Source of the DNA: Chromera velia
Lineage: Eukaryota > Sar > Chromeraceae
DNA: 10,000 nucleotides
Assembly (NCBI GenBank): GCA_018398765.1
Contig: JAHBMJ010001941.1
Span: 1-10,000 of the forward strand
Direction of reading: 5' to 3'
In this document: positions 1 to 6,669 of the stretch, in pieces
How the letters are laid out: each line of letters begins with the position of its first letter
Numbering within the stretch: the stretch's first letter is position 1
Made by a program: the position numbers and the translations under genes
Notes under the pieces: generated by a model
What the model saw: only the letters and a program-made list of their open reading frames with translations
The model's database searches: none
Told to the model about the DNA's origin: nothing

Positions 1-239
1 AAGATGAGGATGAGGAGCTTGAGGGTCTTCTGGATGGGTGGGGTGAAGGGGAGGACTGGAAGACGACAGCGTGGGCTCTGACAAGTGCGTGCCCTCTGCG
101 GGACCTTGTCTGTCAGGACATCGATGCCTTCTACCGTCTGGTGTCTGGACTGGGGGGGCAGGGGGCGGCAGAGGTTTTGGGTCTCCGGGATGGAAACTAC
201 CCATGTGGAGACTGCGTGTGGGTTGGGCCCTTCGCTCAG
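1..239 (+). CDS. Gene A, internal exon (5' end outside window), unrecognised protein
   Basis: The frame starting at base 3 is open from the window edge to a stop at 276-278. It leaves the exon at a donor AG|GTCGGA at 240, directly after a phase-0 CAG codon (237-239). The peptide starts acidic (DEDEELEGLLDGWGEGED). It continues with mixed, globular-looking composition, including CQDIDAFYRLVSGLG and a Cys pair in YPCGDCVWVGPF. Support for coding is the natural amino-acid mix and the exact phase fit with the next exon, which uses the same unusual GTCGG donor start. There is no start codon here, so the gene begins upstream of the window. I do not recognise the family. The CxxC could bind metal, but a single pair is weak evidence. 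Spliced structure is inferred; the open frame is seen. Confidence 0.55.
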
Positions 240-664
240 GTCGGAGGGGGGAGGAAGGGGAGTGGAGTGTGTTTTTGATTCGGCGGACACAAACAGATGG
301 GGGGGCAGAACGATAGAAGGGGGGCGCGGGAAAGAAGTAGGACAGGATGGTAGTCAGAAGCATCGGGGGAAAAATTCAAACGAAAATGACAATCAATCAA
401 TGTGCGCACCTGCTTCCAAGGCCCCGCGGGCATGCAGGCGAGACGAGGAGCCCTCTACATGCAGACAGACACGCGACTTGCAGCAGTCATCGTACAGCCC
501 ACCAATTCAGCAGACGTAAAAAAAGGAACATGACTGCCTTTGAATGCTTTAATTAGACCGCTCTCCAATTTCAGTTTCGAACTCAACGCCAAGGTATGAA
601 TAATTGTCAATGAATCAATCAATTGCTCGTTGGCTTGTTTGGTTGCTTGGTTGTTTGCTTGCAG
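240..664 (+). other. Gene A intron 1
   Basis: A 425-nt intron inferred between donor GTCGGA (240-245) and acceptor TTTGCTTGCAG ending at 664. The acceptor is preceded by a T/G-rich pyrimidine-biased run from about 627. Both flanking exons join in phase 0. The interior shows no coding signal I trust; the open frames in it are short and of odd composition. Confidence 0.5.
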
Positions 665-837
665 GAATCGTTTGTGGATATGCGCACGGTGTTCAGCCAC
701 AAGCTTCAGGTCCGGCAGTACTTCATGGACCATCACCCAGAGCTGGAGGATCTGGGGGAGAAGTGGGCAAGAACGGCGAGCAAGGAGACGGCTCCGTGGA
801 ACTGGAAGGAGCCCCACGAGACCCTGAGGAGCTGCAG
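665..837 (+). CDS. Gene A, internal exon, unrecognised protein
   Basis: This 173-nt exon runs from acceptor GCTTGCAG| (662-664) to donor TGCAG|GTCGGT (838). It reads in phase 0 from GAA TCG TTT and ends with two bases of a codon left over. The peptide is well mixed and helix-prone, with ESFVDMRTVFSHKLQVRQYF followed by a His/Trp-rich stretch (FMDHHPELEDLGEKWA, PWNWKEPHETL). The leftover AG plus the A at 1271 makes an Arg codon, so the junction reads SCR-EMPLHSD without a frame break. The two donors of this gene share GTCGG, which differs from the common GTRAG consensus. The family is not recognised. A nuclear or regulatory role would be a guess, so none is offered. Confidence 0.6.
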
Positions 838-1068
838 GTCGGTCAGGTCGATCCATCGGGCTTCCTTCTTTTTTCTTTGCCTTTCTGCTCAAACACCCAT
901 CTCTCTCGATCTTCCTTCCTTCGTCTGTCTGCCTGTCTGACTCTCGGTTGGTCTGGTCATGCATGCAATTTCTCGAGAAGTCATCTGCCTCTCTGATAGT
1001 GTAAAAAAAATGTGAAGTTTGAAATAAATGTATGGGCACGGGGTTGCACTGAATGTTTCATGGGGAGA

Positions 1069-1195
1069 GGGTGTGTGCGTGCATGCGTGTGAGTGAGAAT
1101 ATGTGTATGCGTGAATGCCGGTGAGTGAGAATGTGTGTGTGCGTGCATGCGTGTGAGTGAGAATATGCGTGTTCGTGCATGCGTGTGAGTGAGAA

Positions 1196-1196
<1 letters not shown>
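1069..1196 (+). repeat. 32-bp minisatellite, about 4 copies
   Basis: The core GAGTGAGAAT recurs at 1091, 1123, 1155 and 1187, an exact 32-bp spacing. The units also share GTGCATGCGTGTGAGTGAG with substitutions; unit 2 is the most diverged. Each unit carries GTGAGT, which matches a 5' splice-site consensus. It lies inside intron 2 of gene A. Confidence 0.8.

Positions 1197-1267
<71 letters not shown>
1197..1267 (+). repeat. (TG)n microsatellite touching a splice acceptor
   Basis: About 71 bp of alternating TG with a few C interruptions runs into the inferred CAG acceptor at 1268-1270. On the other strand it gives false His/Thr open frames. Alternating purine-pyrimidine runs like this can adopt Z-DNA. 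Confidence 0.9.
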
Positions 1268-1270
<3 letters not shown>

Positions 1271-1955
1271 AGAGATGCCTCTCCACAGCGACATGGTCCA
1301 GATAGGAGCTCGTGTCCTCGAGAGCGCCCTCTTCTACGATCTCAAGGGCCAAGGGGGAGTGCCCATAGGGGGGGCCGAGCTAGTGCGCGTGCTGACGGAC
1401 TCCCTTTTGGATTCCAAAGTACAAAACGCCCTCTCAATTGCGAGAGCAGCAGAAGAAGAACAACAGAAAGGAACCTGTGCAGCACCCCCGTCCCGCCCCC
1501 CTCTGCCATTGGGGGGGCCTGAGATCGGTTGTGTGGGTGGGGGTATTTTGGGTGAGGGGGGAAGTGGAGGAGGGGGTGTGGCGTCACTGGGGTTTGCTTC
1601 TTTGTTCGCGTCTCCTGCTTCTGCCTCACCTCCCTGTCGCTTGCCTAGTCCCTCTGCTGTTGGGGTGGGGGCGTTGGGGGATTTCATGTCCCCTCTGCTC
1701 GGTAAGCTGGGCAGCACCGTCTCTCTTGGAGGGGCCCATGGGGACCCCGGCAGCGGAGGGGCCCTACACCTGAACGGAGGGGGCTTGCCGGGGCCCTCTG
1801 GTAGCAGTGATTCCCTGGGCGACACCCACATGGTCTCTTCGGATTTATGCCTGAGGGAACTGAGCGGGGAGGGAGGAGAAGGAGAAGGGGAGCCTCCGAG
1901 CGGGCAGATGAGCCTGGAGAGAAACCACTTGAATACCTTTTCCCCCCTTTGCTGA
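1271..1955 (+). CDS. Gene A, last exon, Gly/Ser-rich C-terminus
   Basis: The frame is open from the acceptor CAG at 1268-1270 to TGA at 1953-1955. The first about 65 residues look folded (EMPLHSDMVQIGARVLESAL, then FYDLKGQGGVPIGGAELVRV, then LTDSLLDSKVQNALSIARAA). They are followed by a charged EEEQQKG and then about 160 residues of low-complexity Gly/Ser/Pro sequence, probably disordered. The end is acidic and Gly-rich before a short NHLNTFSPLC tail. The start is set by phase: A at 1271 completes the Arg codon begun in the previous exon. An alternative ending exists. A good donor GTAAGC at 1702 and acceptor TTCTTTCAG ending at 1969 would remove 1702-1969 and end the protein at TGA 1996-1998. 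The folded part is more secure than the tail. Confidence 0.6.
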
Positions 1956-1969
1956 ATTTTTTCTTTCAG
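1702..1969 (+). other. Possible alternative (retained) terminal intron of gene A
   Basis: The donor is G|GTAAGC at 1702, the best match to the GTAAG consensus in this gene. The acceptor is GCTGAATTTTTTCTTTCAG ending at 1969, with a branch-like CTGAA and a clean pyrimidine tract. Splicing would give a short new C-terminus (residues ANSRFKMKN) ending at 1996-1998. Against it, the 252 nt up to 1952 are open in the exon frame. Confidence 0.35.
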
Positions 1970-2025
1970 CGAATTCGAGATTCAAGATGAAGAATTGATT
2001 TTCTTTCATTTGGTGCGCATGAAGC

Positions 2026-2065
<40 letters not shown>

Positions 2066-2860
2066 AACAGGGACAGAGAATCTATTGCGGTCAAGAAAAA
2101 AAAAGGAACCACGGGCTGTCTTCCTTTTTTCCTTCCAAAGAACTGTATGGCGTCCTGCTGCTAGAGGAGGGCCCTCCTGCAACGTTTCTGTTCATCACTC
2201 GATCTGCCTGAAGAAAGCTGCATGTAGGTATTCTTGTTGCGTCCGTGCCTTGATTTGCGTTCAACCAGTGTCTGCCCGTCTCGTCTGTGTCGTGTGCGTG
2301 TGAATGGAGTGCGTGTCTGCATGTGTGTTGGGTGGGTTGTGCGCTCTTCTTGCTTCCTTTCTTGCCCTCCGTCGGTAAGGCAAAAAGCCCTACTAGGGGG
2401 GCTCTTCGATTCTCTCTCTGTCTGTCTCCCTTCAGGCTTCCTTCCTTCTTTCCTTCCCTTTCTGTGCATGCATGTCAGTGCCTGCATGACGTGATGCATG
2501 TCGTTTTTTGTTGCACGGTGGTATGTCGACAGATCGACTGAGTGAGTACATGTGAGACCTGGAAGCTGTCCGTGTTCCTTCCACGCGCTTTCTCATTTTG
2601 TTTTGTGGAAGGGAGCTGGACAGGGAGAGCACGGGTATCTGCTCTCAGTCAGACCATTCCTCCTCCTCCCTCTTGCCTTTTGCTCTCTCTCTCTTTCTTC
2701 TTCTCTCCCCATACAGGAAGGACTGTCACGAGTGACCATCATGTGATCATGCTGATTGATGTCCAAATGTGGACAGAGAGACTGAGCGGTCTGTCTGCGG
2801 ACAGCAAGCAAGAAGAAAGACCACGCAAAGCAGCCGTGTAGGGAAAGACGAACAAGACAA
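1956..2860. other. No gene seen: gene A 3' flank and intergenic DNA
   Basis: Contains (AG)n at about 2028-2061, a TGCATGCA palindrome at 2465-2472 and scattered CT-rich stretches. I see no AATAAA after the gene A stop, no exon with convincing splice borders and no RNA gene. The open frames here are short and composed of repeat-derived residues. Confidence 0.5.
2028..2061 (+). repeat. (AG)n microsatellite
   Basis: About 34 bp of uninterrupted AG repeat, flanked by related AGACAGAAACAGGGACAGAG sequence. It produces a false Arg/Glu frame. Confidence 0.95.
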
Positions 2861-2861
2861 A

Positions 2862-2957
2862 TTTCTTTCTCTCTCTCTTTCTTTTTTCCTTTTTTTCTTT
2901 CTTTCTTTCTTTCTTTCTTTCTCTCTCTTTCTTTCTCTCTTTCTCCCTTTCTTTCAT
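2862..2957 (+). repeat. T/C-rich (TTTC)n/(CT)n pyrimidine tract
   Basis: About 96 bp with no purine on the + strand, built of TTTC and TC repeats with T runs. Opposite-strand Lys/Glu/Arg frames are by-products. Confidence 0.9.
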
Positions 2958-3218
2958 TTCTATTTAAATTCTTTGCCGTACGTACGTCGAACAAATTCCT
3001 TTGCCTTCCTTCCTCTCTTCCTCCTGCTGCTGTGCTCAATTGACTTCGACTGAAGTCCCTCTCCCCTTTCCTCCCTCTCTCCTTCCTCTGTCGGGTCGGG
3101 TTTGAGAGTCAAAAAGGTGGAGGCTTGCAGAATTCTGTTTTGTGCGCGTGGTTGGATTAGGTTGCATGGGTTTGCATCCTCCCTCTTGTTTGATGGACAG
3201 ATGAAGAAAAGCGTCGAT

Positions 3219-3388
3219 CCTTCCTTCCTTCCTTCCTTCTTCCCTTCCTCCCTTCCTTCCTTCCTTCCTTCCTTCTTCCCTTCCTCCCTTCCTTCCTTCC
3301 TTCCTTCCTTTCTTTCCTTCCTTCCTTCCTTTCTTTCTTTCTTTCTTTCTTTCTTTTCTTTCTTTCTTTCTTTCTTTCTTTCTTGCCT

Positions 3389-3419
<31 letters not shown>

Positions 3420-3424
3420 CTCTC
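3219..3424 (+). repeat. 206-bp polypyrimidine tract: (CCTT)n then (TTTC)n
   Basis: Pure C/T on the + strand except for one G at about 3385. The left half is CCTT repeats interrupted by TCTTCCCTTCCTCCC, which recurs 36 bp later (TCCCTTCCTCCC at 3241 and 3277). The right half is (TTTC)n ending in (TC)n. Long homopurine-homopyrimidine DNA with mirror symmetry can form intramolecular triplexes. Confidence 0.95.
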
Positions 3425-3819
3425 AATGTCCGGCCTTCTAGAGCCGGCCTCTCTGTTTTTCGTGTCTGCAATTCTTGCCAAAGTGTCCATATTCCTACAA
3501 AAACAACAAAAGACAAGCATTGAAAAGGGGGAGTCCCCTCAATTGGATTTTTCTTTCTCATTCACGAGGCTCACGTAAAATCAACGGACAGGCCTCGATC
3601 GATCAGATGGATGCACTGCATGAAGATTTTTCTTCCTTGCTTGCTTGCACGCGTGTCTCACGAAATGAGGCATGCAGGTGTGCAGCTGGATGCGTTTGCC
3701 TTGTTCATGCTTCTTTCATTCTGGGTGACTCTTGCGGCTCTTCTTCGAGATGGGACCGGGAGTGCATTTATTTTCCTTGGCAAGGGGATTCCATGTGTGC
3801 TTGTGCGATCGAAGCGTGG

Positions 3820-3867
<48 letters not shown>
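3820..3867 (+). repeat. Compound (CT)n(TG)n microsatellite
   Basis: About 20 bp of CT passes without a break into about 29 bp of TG. The same type of repeat recurs elsewhere in the window in other combinations. Confidence 0.95.
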
Positions 3868-3989
3868 CGTGCATGCTCGGTGGGATAGCTGCATACAAGC
3901 AGGTGGGCGTCGTGAATCGACCGAAGCGTCTGCATGCTCTGTATGGTCGACAGCTTGCCTGCATGATAGTGCATGCGTGCATAATGATG

Positions 3990-4015
3990 CCTGCAGCCTG
4001 CATGCATGCTGCAGG
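3990..4015. repeat. 8-bp inverted repeat around ATGCAT
   Basis: CCTGCAGC (3990-3997) and GCTGCAGG (4008-4015) are perfect inverted copies separated by CTGCATGCAT. That spacer carries most of a TGCATGCA palindrome (3999-4006). It could extrude as a cruciform or be a dimeric protein-binding site. Confidence 0.8.
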
Positions 4016-4168
4016 ATCTAGTGCACTGTGCAGGATGAAACTCGCCAAACTGTTGAAAACTAGATTGGAAACCGTTCCAAATACCATAATGTCCCAAAAC
4101 TGTAGTTTGACTTTGTGCGGCAATGGTGATGAATGATTGATCATATATTACTAATGATTGGGGTTAAA

Positions 4169-4205
4169 GCCGGTGAGTCACTACTCAGGCTCTGGCCAAC
4201 CCGGC
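4169..4205. other. Foldable segment, three-stem junction
   Basis: Stem 1 is GCCGG (4169-4173) with CCGGC (4201-4205). Inside, without spacers, lie TGAGT(CACT)ACTCA (4174-4187) and GGC(TCTG)GCC (4188-4197), then AAC. The fold uses 34 of 37 bases in stems or tetraloops. It is a GC-rich block right at the edge of an AT-rich island. No known RNA family is recognised, and other pairings such as AGCC/GGCT compete. Confidence 0.4.
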
Positions 4206-4244
4206 ATGCATATGTCACCCAGAAATTCGTTTACACATCATGAT

Positions 4245-4580
4245 CACTATACTATCTAGTGTACTATACAAAAAAATTGAGAAACCTAGTAGTATTACAA
4301 AGATTATAAAAATTTTATGGAAAAATTATATAAATTATATATAAAATTTAATCATCTTATCTAAAAAAATTTAAATCTGGACCACATTTCTAACAATCTT
4401 AGAAATCTCACAGGATTTTAAAACATTTCAATAATATTTTTTACACGTTGCAAATTTTTATAATATGTTTATCATCTTTCTGAAATATGTCTAACATGGA
4501 TAATGTTTCTTAAATTTTTTAAATAAAGTTAACATTTCTACTACAGTGTATAATGATGTGATTACAGTAGAACTATAGTG
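4245..4580. mobile_element. Possible MITE-like element with imperfect terminal inverted repeats
   Basis: The left end CACTATACTATCTAGTGTA (from 4245) resembles the reverse complement of the right end, CACTATAGTTCTACTGTA (from 4580). They match over about 20 positions with three mismatches or gaps, and the outermost 7 bp are identical. The interior is AT-rich and non-coding, and the length of about 336 bp fits a MITE. I see no clear target-site duplication (left flank ATGAT, right flank TGTCA), so the borders and class are uncertain. Confidence 0.35.
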
Positions 4581-4684
4581 TGTCACAAGGAGAATTTCTA
4601 GAATCTTTTATGTCATAATGATTTATGAAACAATAACTGTGATTTTAAGAACTTTTGACTGATTCAATTAAATCACACTTATAT

Positions 4685-5006
4685 GGTGCAAAATCGATTT
4701 CTGTAGTGCAAAACCGATTTCTGTGTATCGTGCGGACGGTGTGGTCTGCATTCAATTTTTGATTTCTGTGGTGCTCTTTTAATCTCGGCGGTTTCATTTT
4801 TTTGATTTCTATGGTTCTCTCCTTTCTGTAGCTTTTTCTTGATTTGTGTGGTGTTTCCTGATTTCTGTGGCCTTTTCTTGATTTATGTGGTGGTTCCTGA
4901 TTTCTGTGGCCTTTTCTTGATTTGTATGGTGTTTCTTGATTTATGTGGTATTTCCTGATTTCTGTGGCCTTTTTTTGGTTTGTGTGGTGTTTCCTGATTT
5001 CTGTTC
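4685..5006 (+). repeat. 19-20-bp tandem array with core GATTTCTGTGG
   Basis: On the + strand the core GATTT(C/A/G)TGTGG starts at 4841, 4860, 4880, 4899, 4919, 4939, 4958, 4978 and 4996, with spacing 18-20 bp. Alternate units differ, giving a 39-bp higher-order pair (one ending GGCCTTTTCTT, the other GGTGTTTCCT). Diverged or isolated cores occur at 4695, 4715, 4761 and 4804; the first two sit in a GTGCAAAAYC-linked pair 20 bp apart. Confidence 0.85.
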
Positions 5007-5013
5007 TGAAAGT

Positions 5014-5084
5014 GATCTTCTTTGAAATTGAACCTTCGACCTCTTGTTCTGCAGTCAATCATCATACCACTAAACTATTTATAT
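5014..5084 (-). pseudogene. Degenerate tRNA-Cys (GCA)-like sequence with intact A and B boxes
   Basis: The A box TAGTTTAGTGG is at 5067-5077 and the B box GGTTCAATTTC at 5024-5034, with 32 nt between them, which is normal spacing. The anticodon region reads TTGACTGCAGAACAAGAGGTC-like, with loop CTGCAGA and anticodon GCA at 5050-5052. This closely resembles the usual tRNA-Cys TTGACTGCAGATCAAGAGGTC pattern. The acceptor ends (ATATAAA and GAAGATC) do not pair, the T stem is largely broken and the anticodon stem has mismatches, so this is not a working tRNA. The promoter elements survive better than the fold, as in SINEs. Confidence 0.7.
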
Positions 5085-5276
5085 CTTTTCTTTGTCTTTT
5101 TATATTAAAGTTATTCAGTTAAATTTCTTTATATAGAGTAAAAGAAACATATAATTAGAAGTAATTAGGGGTATGAATCAATTAAGCAATCATTTAACAA
5201 ACAAGAGGAACTAGCAAGAGGAAATACGTAGACAAAAACATAAATAATAGTTAAAAAATTGTAGCACTTCTTTGAT

Positions 5277-5375
5277 AAAATAAATATACACATTCATAAA
5301 ATCTGCTTATAATATAAAAATAAATTTTATTGATTATTTAAAAATAAATATACAAACTCATAAAACCTGCTCATA
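5277..5375 (+). repeat. 35-bp direct duplication
   Basis: Segments 5277-5311 and 5341-5375 match at 31 of 35 bases, with a 64-bp offset. Both start AAAATAAATATACA and end in CTGCTTATA or CTGCTCATA. Three of four differences are C/T transitions. The surrounding 5085-5550 is AT-rich and shows no gene. Confidence 0.85.
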
Positions 5376-5553
5376 GCAAAAGTAAAGAACGCAGTGCATT
5401 TGAACTCATCTACCCGATCATCCCTTGCAATTGAGAAACACAAAAAAAATTATGAATGAATCTGATCCTCCTTAGGGAAGGGAAAGGAGGGAATGGAAGA
5501 GCATCATCAAAATTATAAAGACAGGAAAAGGAAAAAGAACGAAGATCATAATA

Positions 5554-6666
5554 CTATTTAACGAGAATATCCTGATTCGGGTTTGCAGCTGCAAAAAGCA
5601 AAATGGATGGTGCCTGTTCAAGAAAAAAAATTTGGAGTCCCAGCACCGTAAAACTTTCCTGTCTCTCCAAAATACATTCATCACTTAGTCTATAAAGGTT
5701 CTCCTGTAAAAGTAAAGCAGGAGGGCTCCCATCCTCAACACCCATCACACCAAAAGAAGCATAGCTAGGGAAACGAACAAAATGAGAACGGTCATTCATA
5801 CACCGTACACCAAACCATGACTTCTCCCTTCAAGACGAAATTAAGGAAGAATCAGTAACCGAGAATTCCTGCCAGGCTGCAAACTAGGCTGCAAAGAACC
5901 TCGCCCCCCCAGGAGAGCATGGACTCCCCTGAGGGAAGCTTTCTTTCTAGTAAGTTTCTGCCGAATCAATCGCCCATGAACATGAATAAAATTCATACGA
6001 AAATCAAGGTCAACGATCTCTAGCAGGATATCAATAAAACATGAGACGGCGTCTGTGAATCTGTTATGAGAGGATAAGAAGCCTTAGGGAACAGGCTTTA
6101 CATACCGCCTGCGTGACACCCATGCCTCTCCGCAGGCCCCCCTAGCCTCTTTTTTACAAAAAGGGCAGAACTTTGGCAAAACAATGTATCTGTGATAAGA
6201 CTCTGCCTTTACTTTCGAGATAAACTCTCTAACTGAAGACAAAAAGGCATTGTATAGAAGGGAGGGGAAGAAAGCTTTTATGTTATCGACAATCATCTTA
6301 ACATGACCATCGGGTCAATCCGGCATCAACGAAAGTTTTTCGGACCGATCAGCAGAATGCCCATACCCCACATTGAAGTCGCACACACACTCTTGAAAAG
6401 AAAAAATCGAGTCTAAATAAAATTGTCTAAATCACAATAAGGATCAAAATAATAAAATAAGCTATTCAAACATTTGTACGCAAAAAAAAAATAGAGACTT
6501 ACGCCCATGTAAAGCATAGAAGACGAGTGGGTGATACTTCATAAACAACCAAGCTGCAGGCAACTGGCCTTCATCCCCCCAAGACTTCCTTTTCACCTAT
6601 AAAAGACCAGTCTTAAAACGATGCTTCCTTCTATTGATTAAAAACCGAAAGTTACTATTAGACGTT
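5554..6666 (-). pseudogene. Decayed reverse-transcriptase gene of a retroelement
   Basis: One - strand frame can be followed from about 6666 to about 5830 through six in-frame stops (including TAG at 6462-6464 and a TAA after VKPVP at about 6084). The reading then shifts frame and ends at 5554. The motif order fits an RT: a fingers-like block with KYHPLVFYALHGRK (about 6500-6540); motif-A-like NIKAFFPSL (6258-6284), where the family normally has DIKxFYPS; a CPFCKK stretch; a motif-B approach with CFIDILLEIVDLDF and HVHGRLIRQKL (about 5952-6050); motif-C-like VRCMND (about 5791-5808) in place of VRYMDD; and a thumb-like ECILERQESFTVLGL (about 5635-5679). The active-site acidic residues are partly replaced, so the copy is dead. 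The lineage is most like cellular or Penelope-type RTs as I recall them, not LTR retroviral ones; this is unverified. Confidence 0.5.
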
Positions 6667-6669
6667 GAT

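Larger units (their letters stand above)
838..1270 (+). other. Gene A intron 2 with repeat-built 3' end
   Basis: A 433-nt intron inferred between donor GTCGGT (838) and acceptor TGTGTGTGCAG (1270). Its 3' third is almost all repeat: a 32-bp minisatellite (about 1069-1196) followed by (TG)n with a few C interruptions (1197-1267). There is no ordinary polypyrimidine tract; alternating TG takes its place. A TGCATGCA palindrome lies at 960-967. Confidence 0.5.
2958..4130. other. No gene seen: repeat-rich intergenic DNA
   Basis: Holds the 206-bp pyrimidine tract, a small CCGGC/GCCGG inverted repeat (3430-3434/3443-3447), the (CT)n(TG)n repeat at 3820-3867 and a GCATGC-rich stretch at 3925-4030. 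Several open frames of 130 or more codons on both strands here are read through simple repeats and are not supported as genes. Confidence 0.5.
4645..5084 (-). mobile_element. SINE-like unit: tRNA-Cys-related head plus tandem-repeat body
   Basis: Read on the - strand, a tRNA-Cys-like head (5084 down to 5014) runs directly into an array of 19-20-bp units and then a more diverged tail that still carries the same core. A pol III promoter followed by an unrelated body is the hallmark of tRNA-derived SINEs. I cannot define the 3' end or see flanking duplications, so the unit may instead be a tRNA relic next to an independent satellite. A 137-codon open frame on this strand (5058 to 4645) exists because 39 bp equals 13 codons; I do not regard it as a gene. 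Confidence 0.45.

Noticed and set aside
455-1039. 194-codon - strand frame
   Set aside because: It lies opposite intron 1 and exon 2 of gene A, has low-quality composition and no splice or start support.
981-1352. His/Thr-rich - strand frames over the (TG)n tract
   Set aside because: Translation of CA repeats; it also overlaps the phase-matched exons of gene A on the other strand.
2593-3561. Long - strand frames rich in Lys/Glu/Arg and + strand frames rich in Phe/Leu/Ser
   Set aside because: They are direct translations of CCTT, TTTC and CT repeats. A repeat whose unit gives no stop codon leaves every such frame open.
4685-5006. CRISPR-like array
   Set aside because: Units are head to tail with no unique spacers, the period is 19-20 bp, and the context is eukaryotic.
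4645-5058. 137-codon - strand frame with 13-residue repeats (HRNQETPHKSRKG)
   Set aside because: The frame is kept open by the 39-bp (13-codon) repeat period and starts within the tRNA-like head. Composition is simple and there is no upstream signal.
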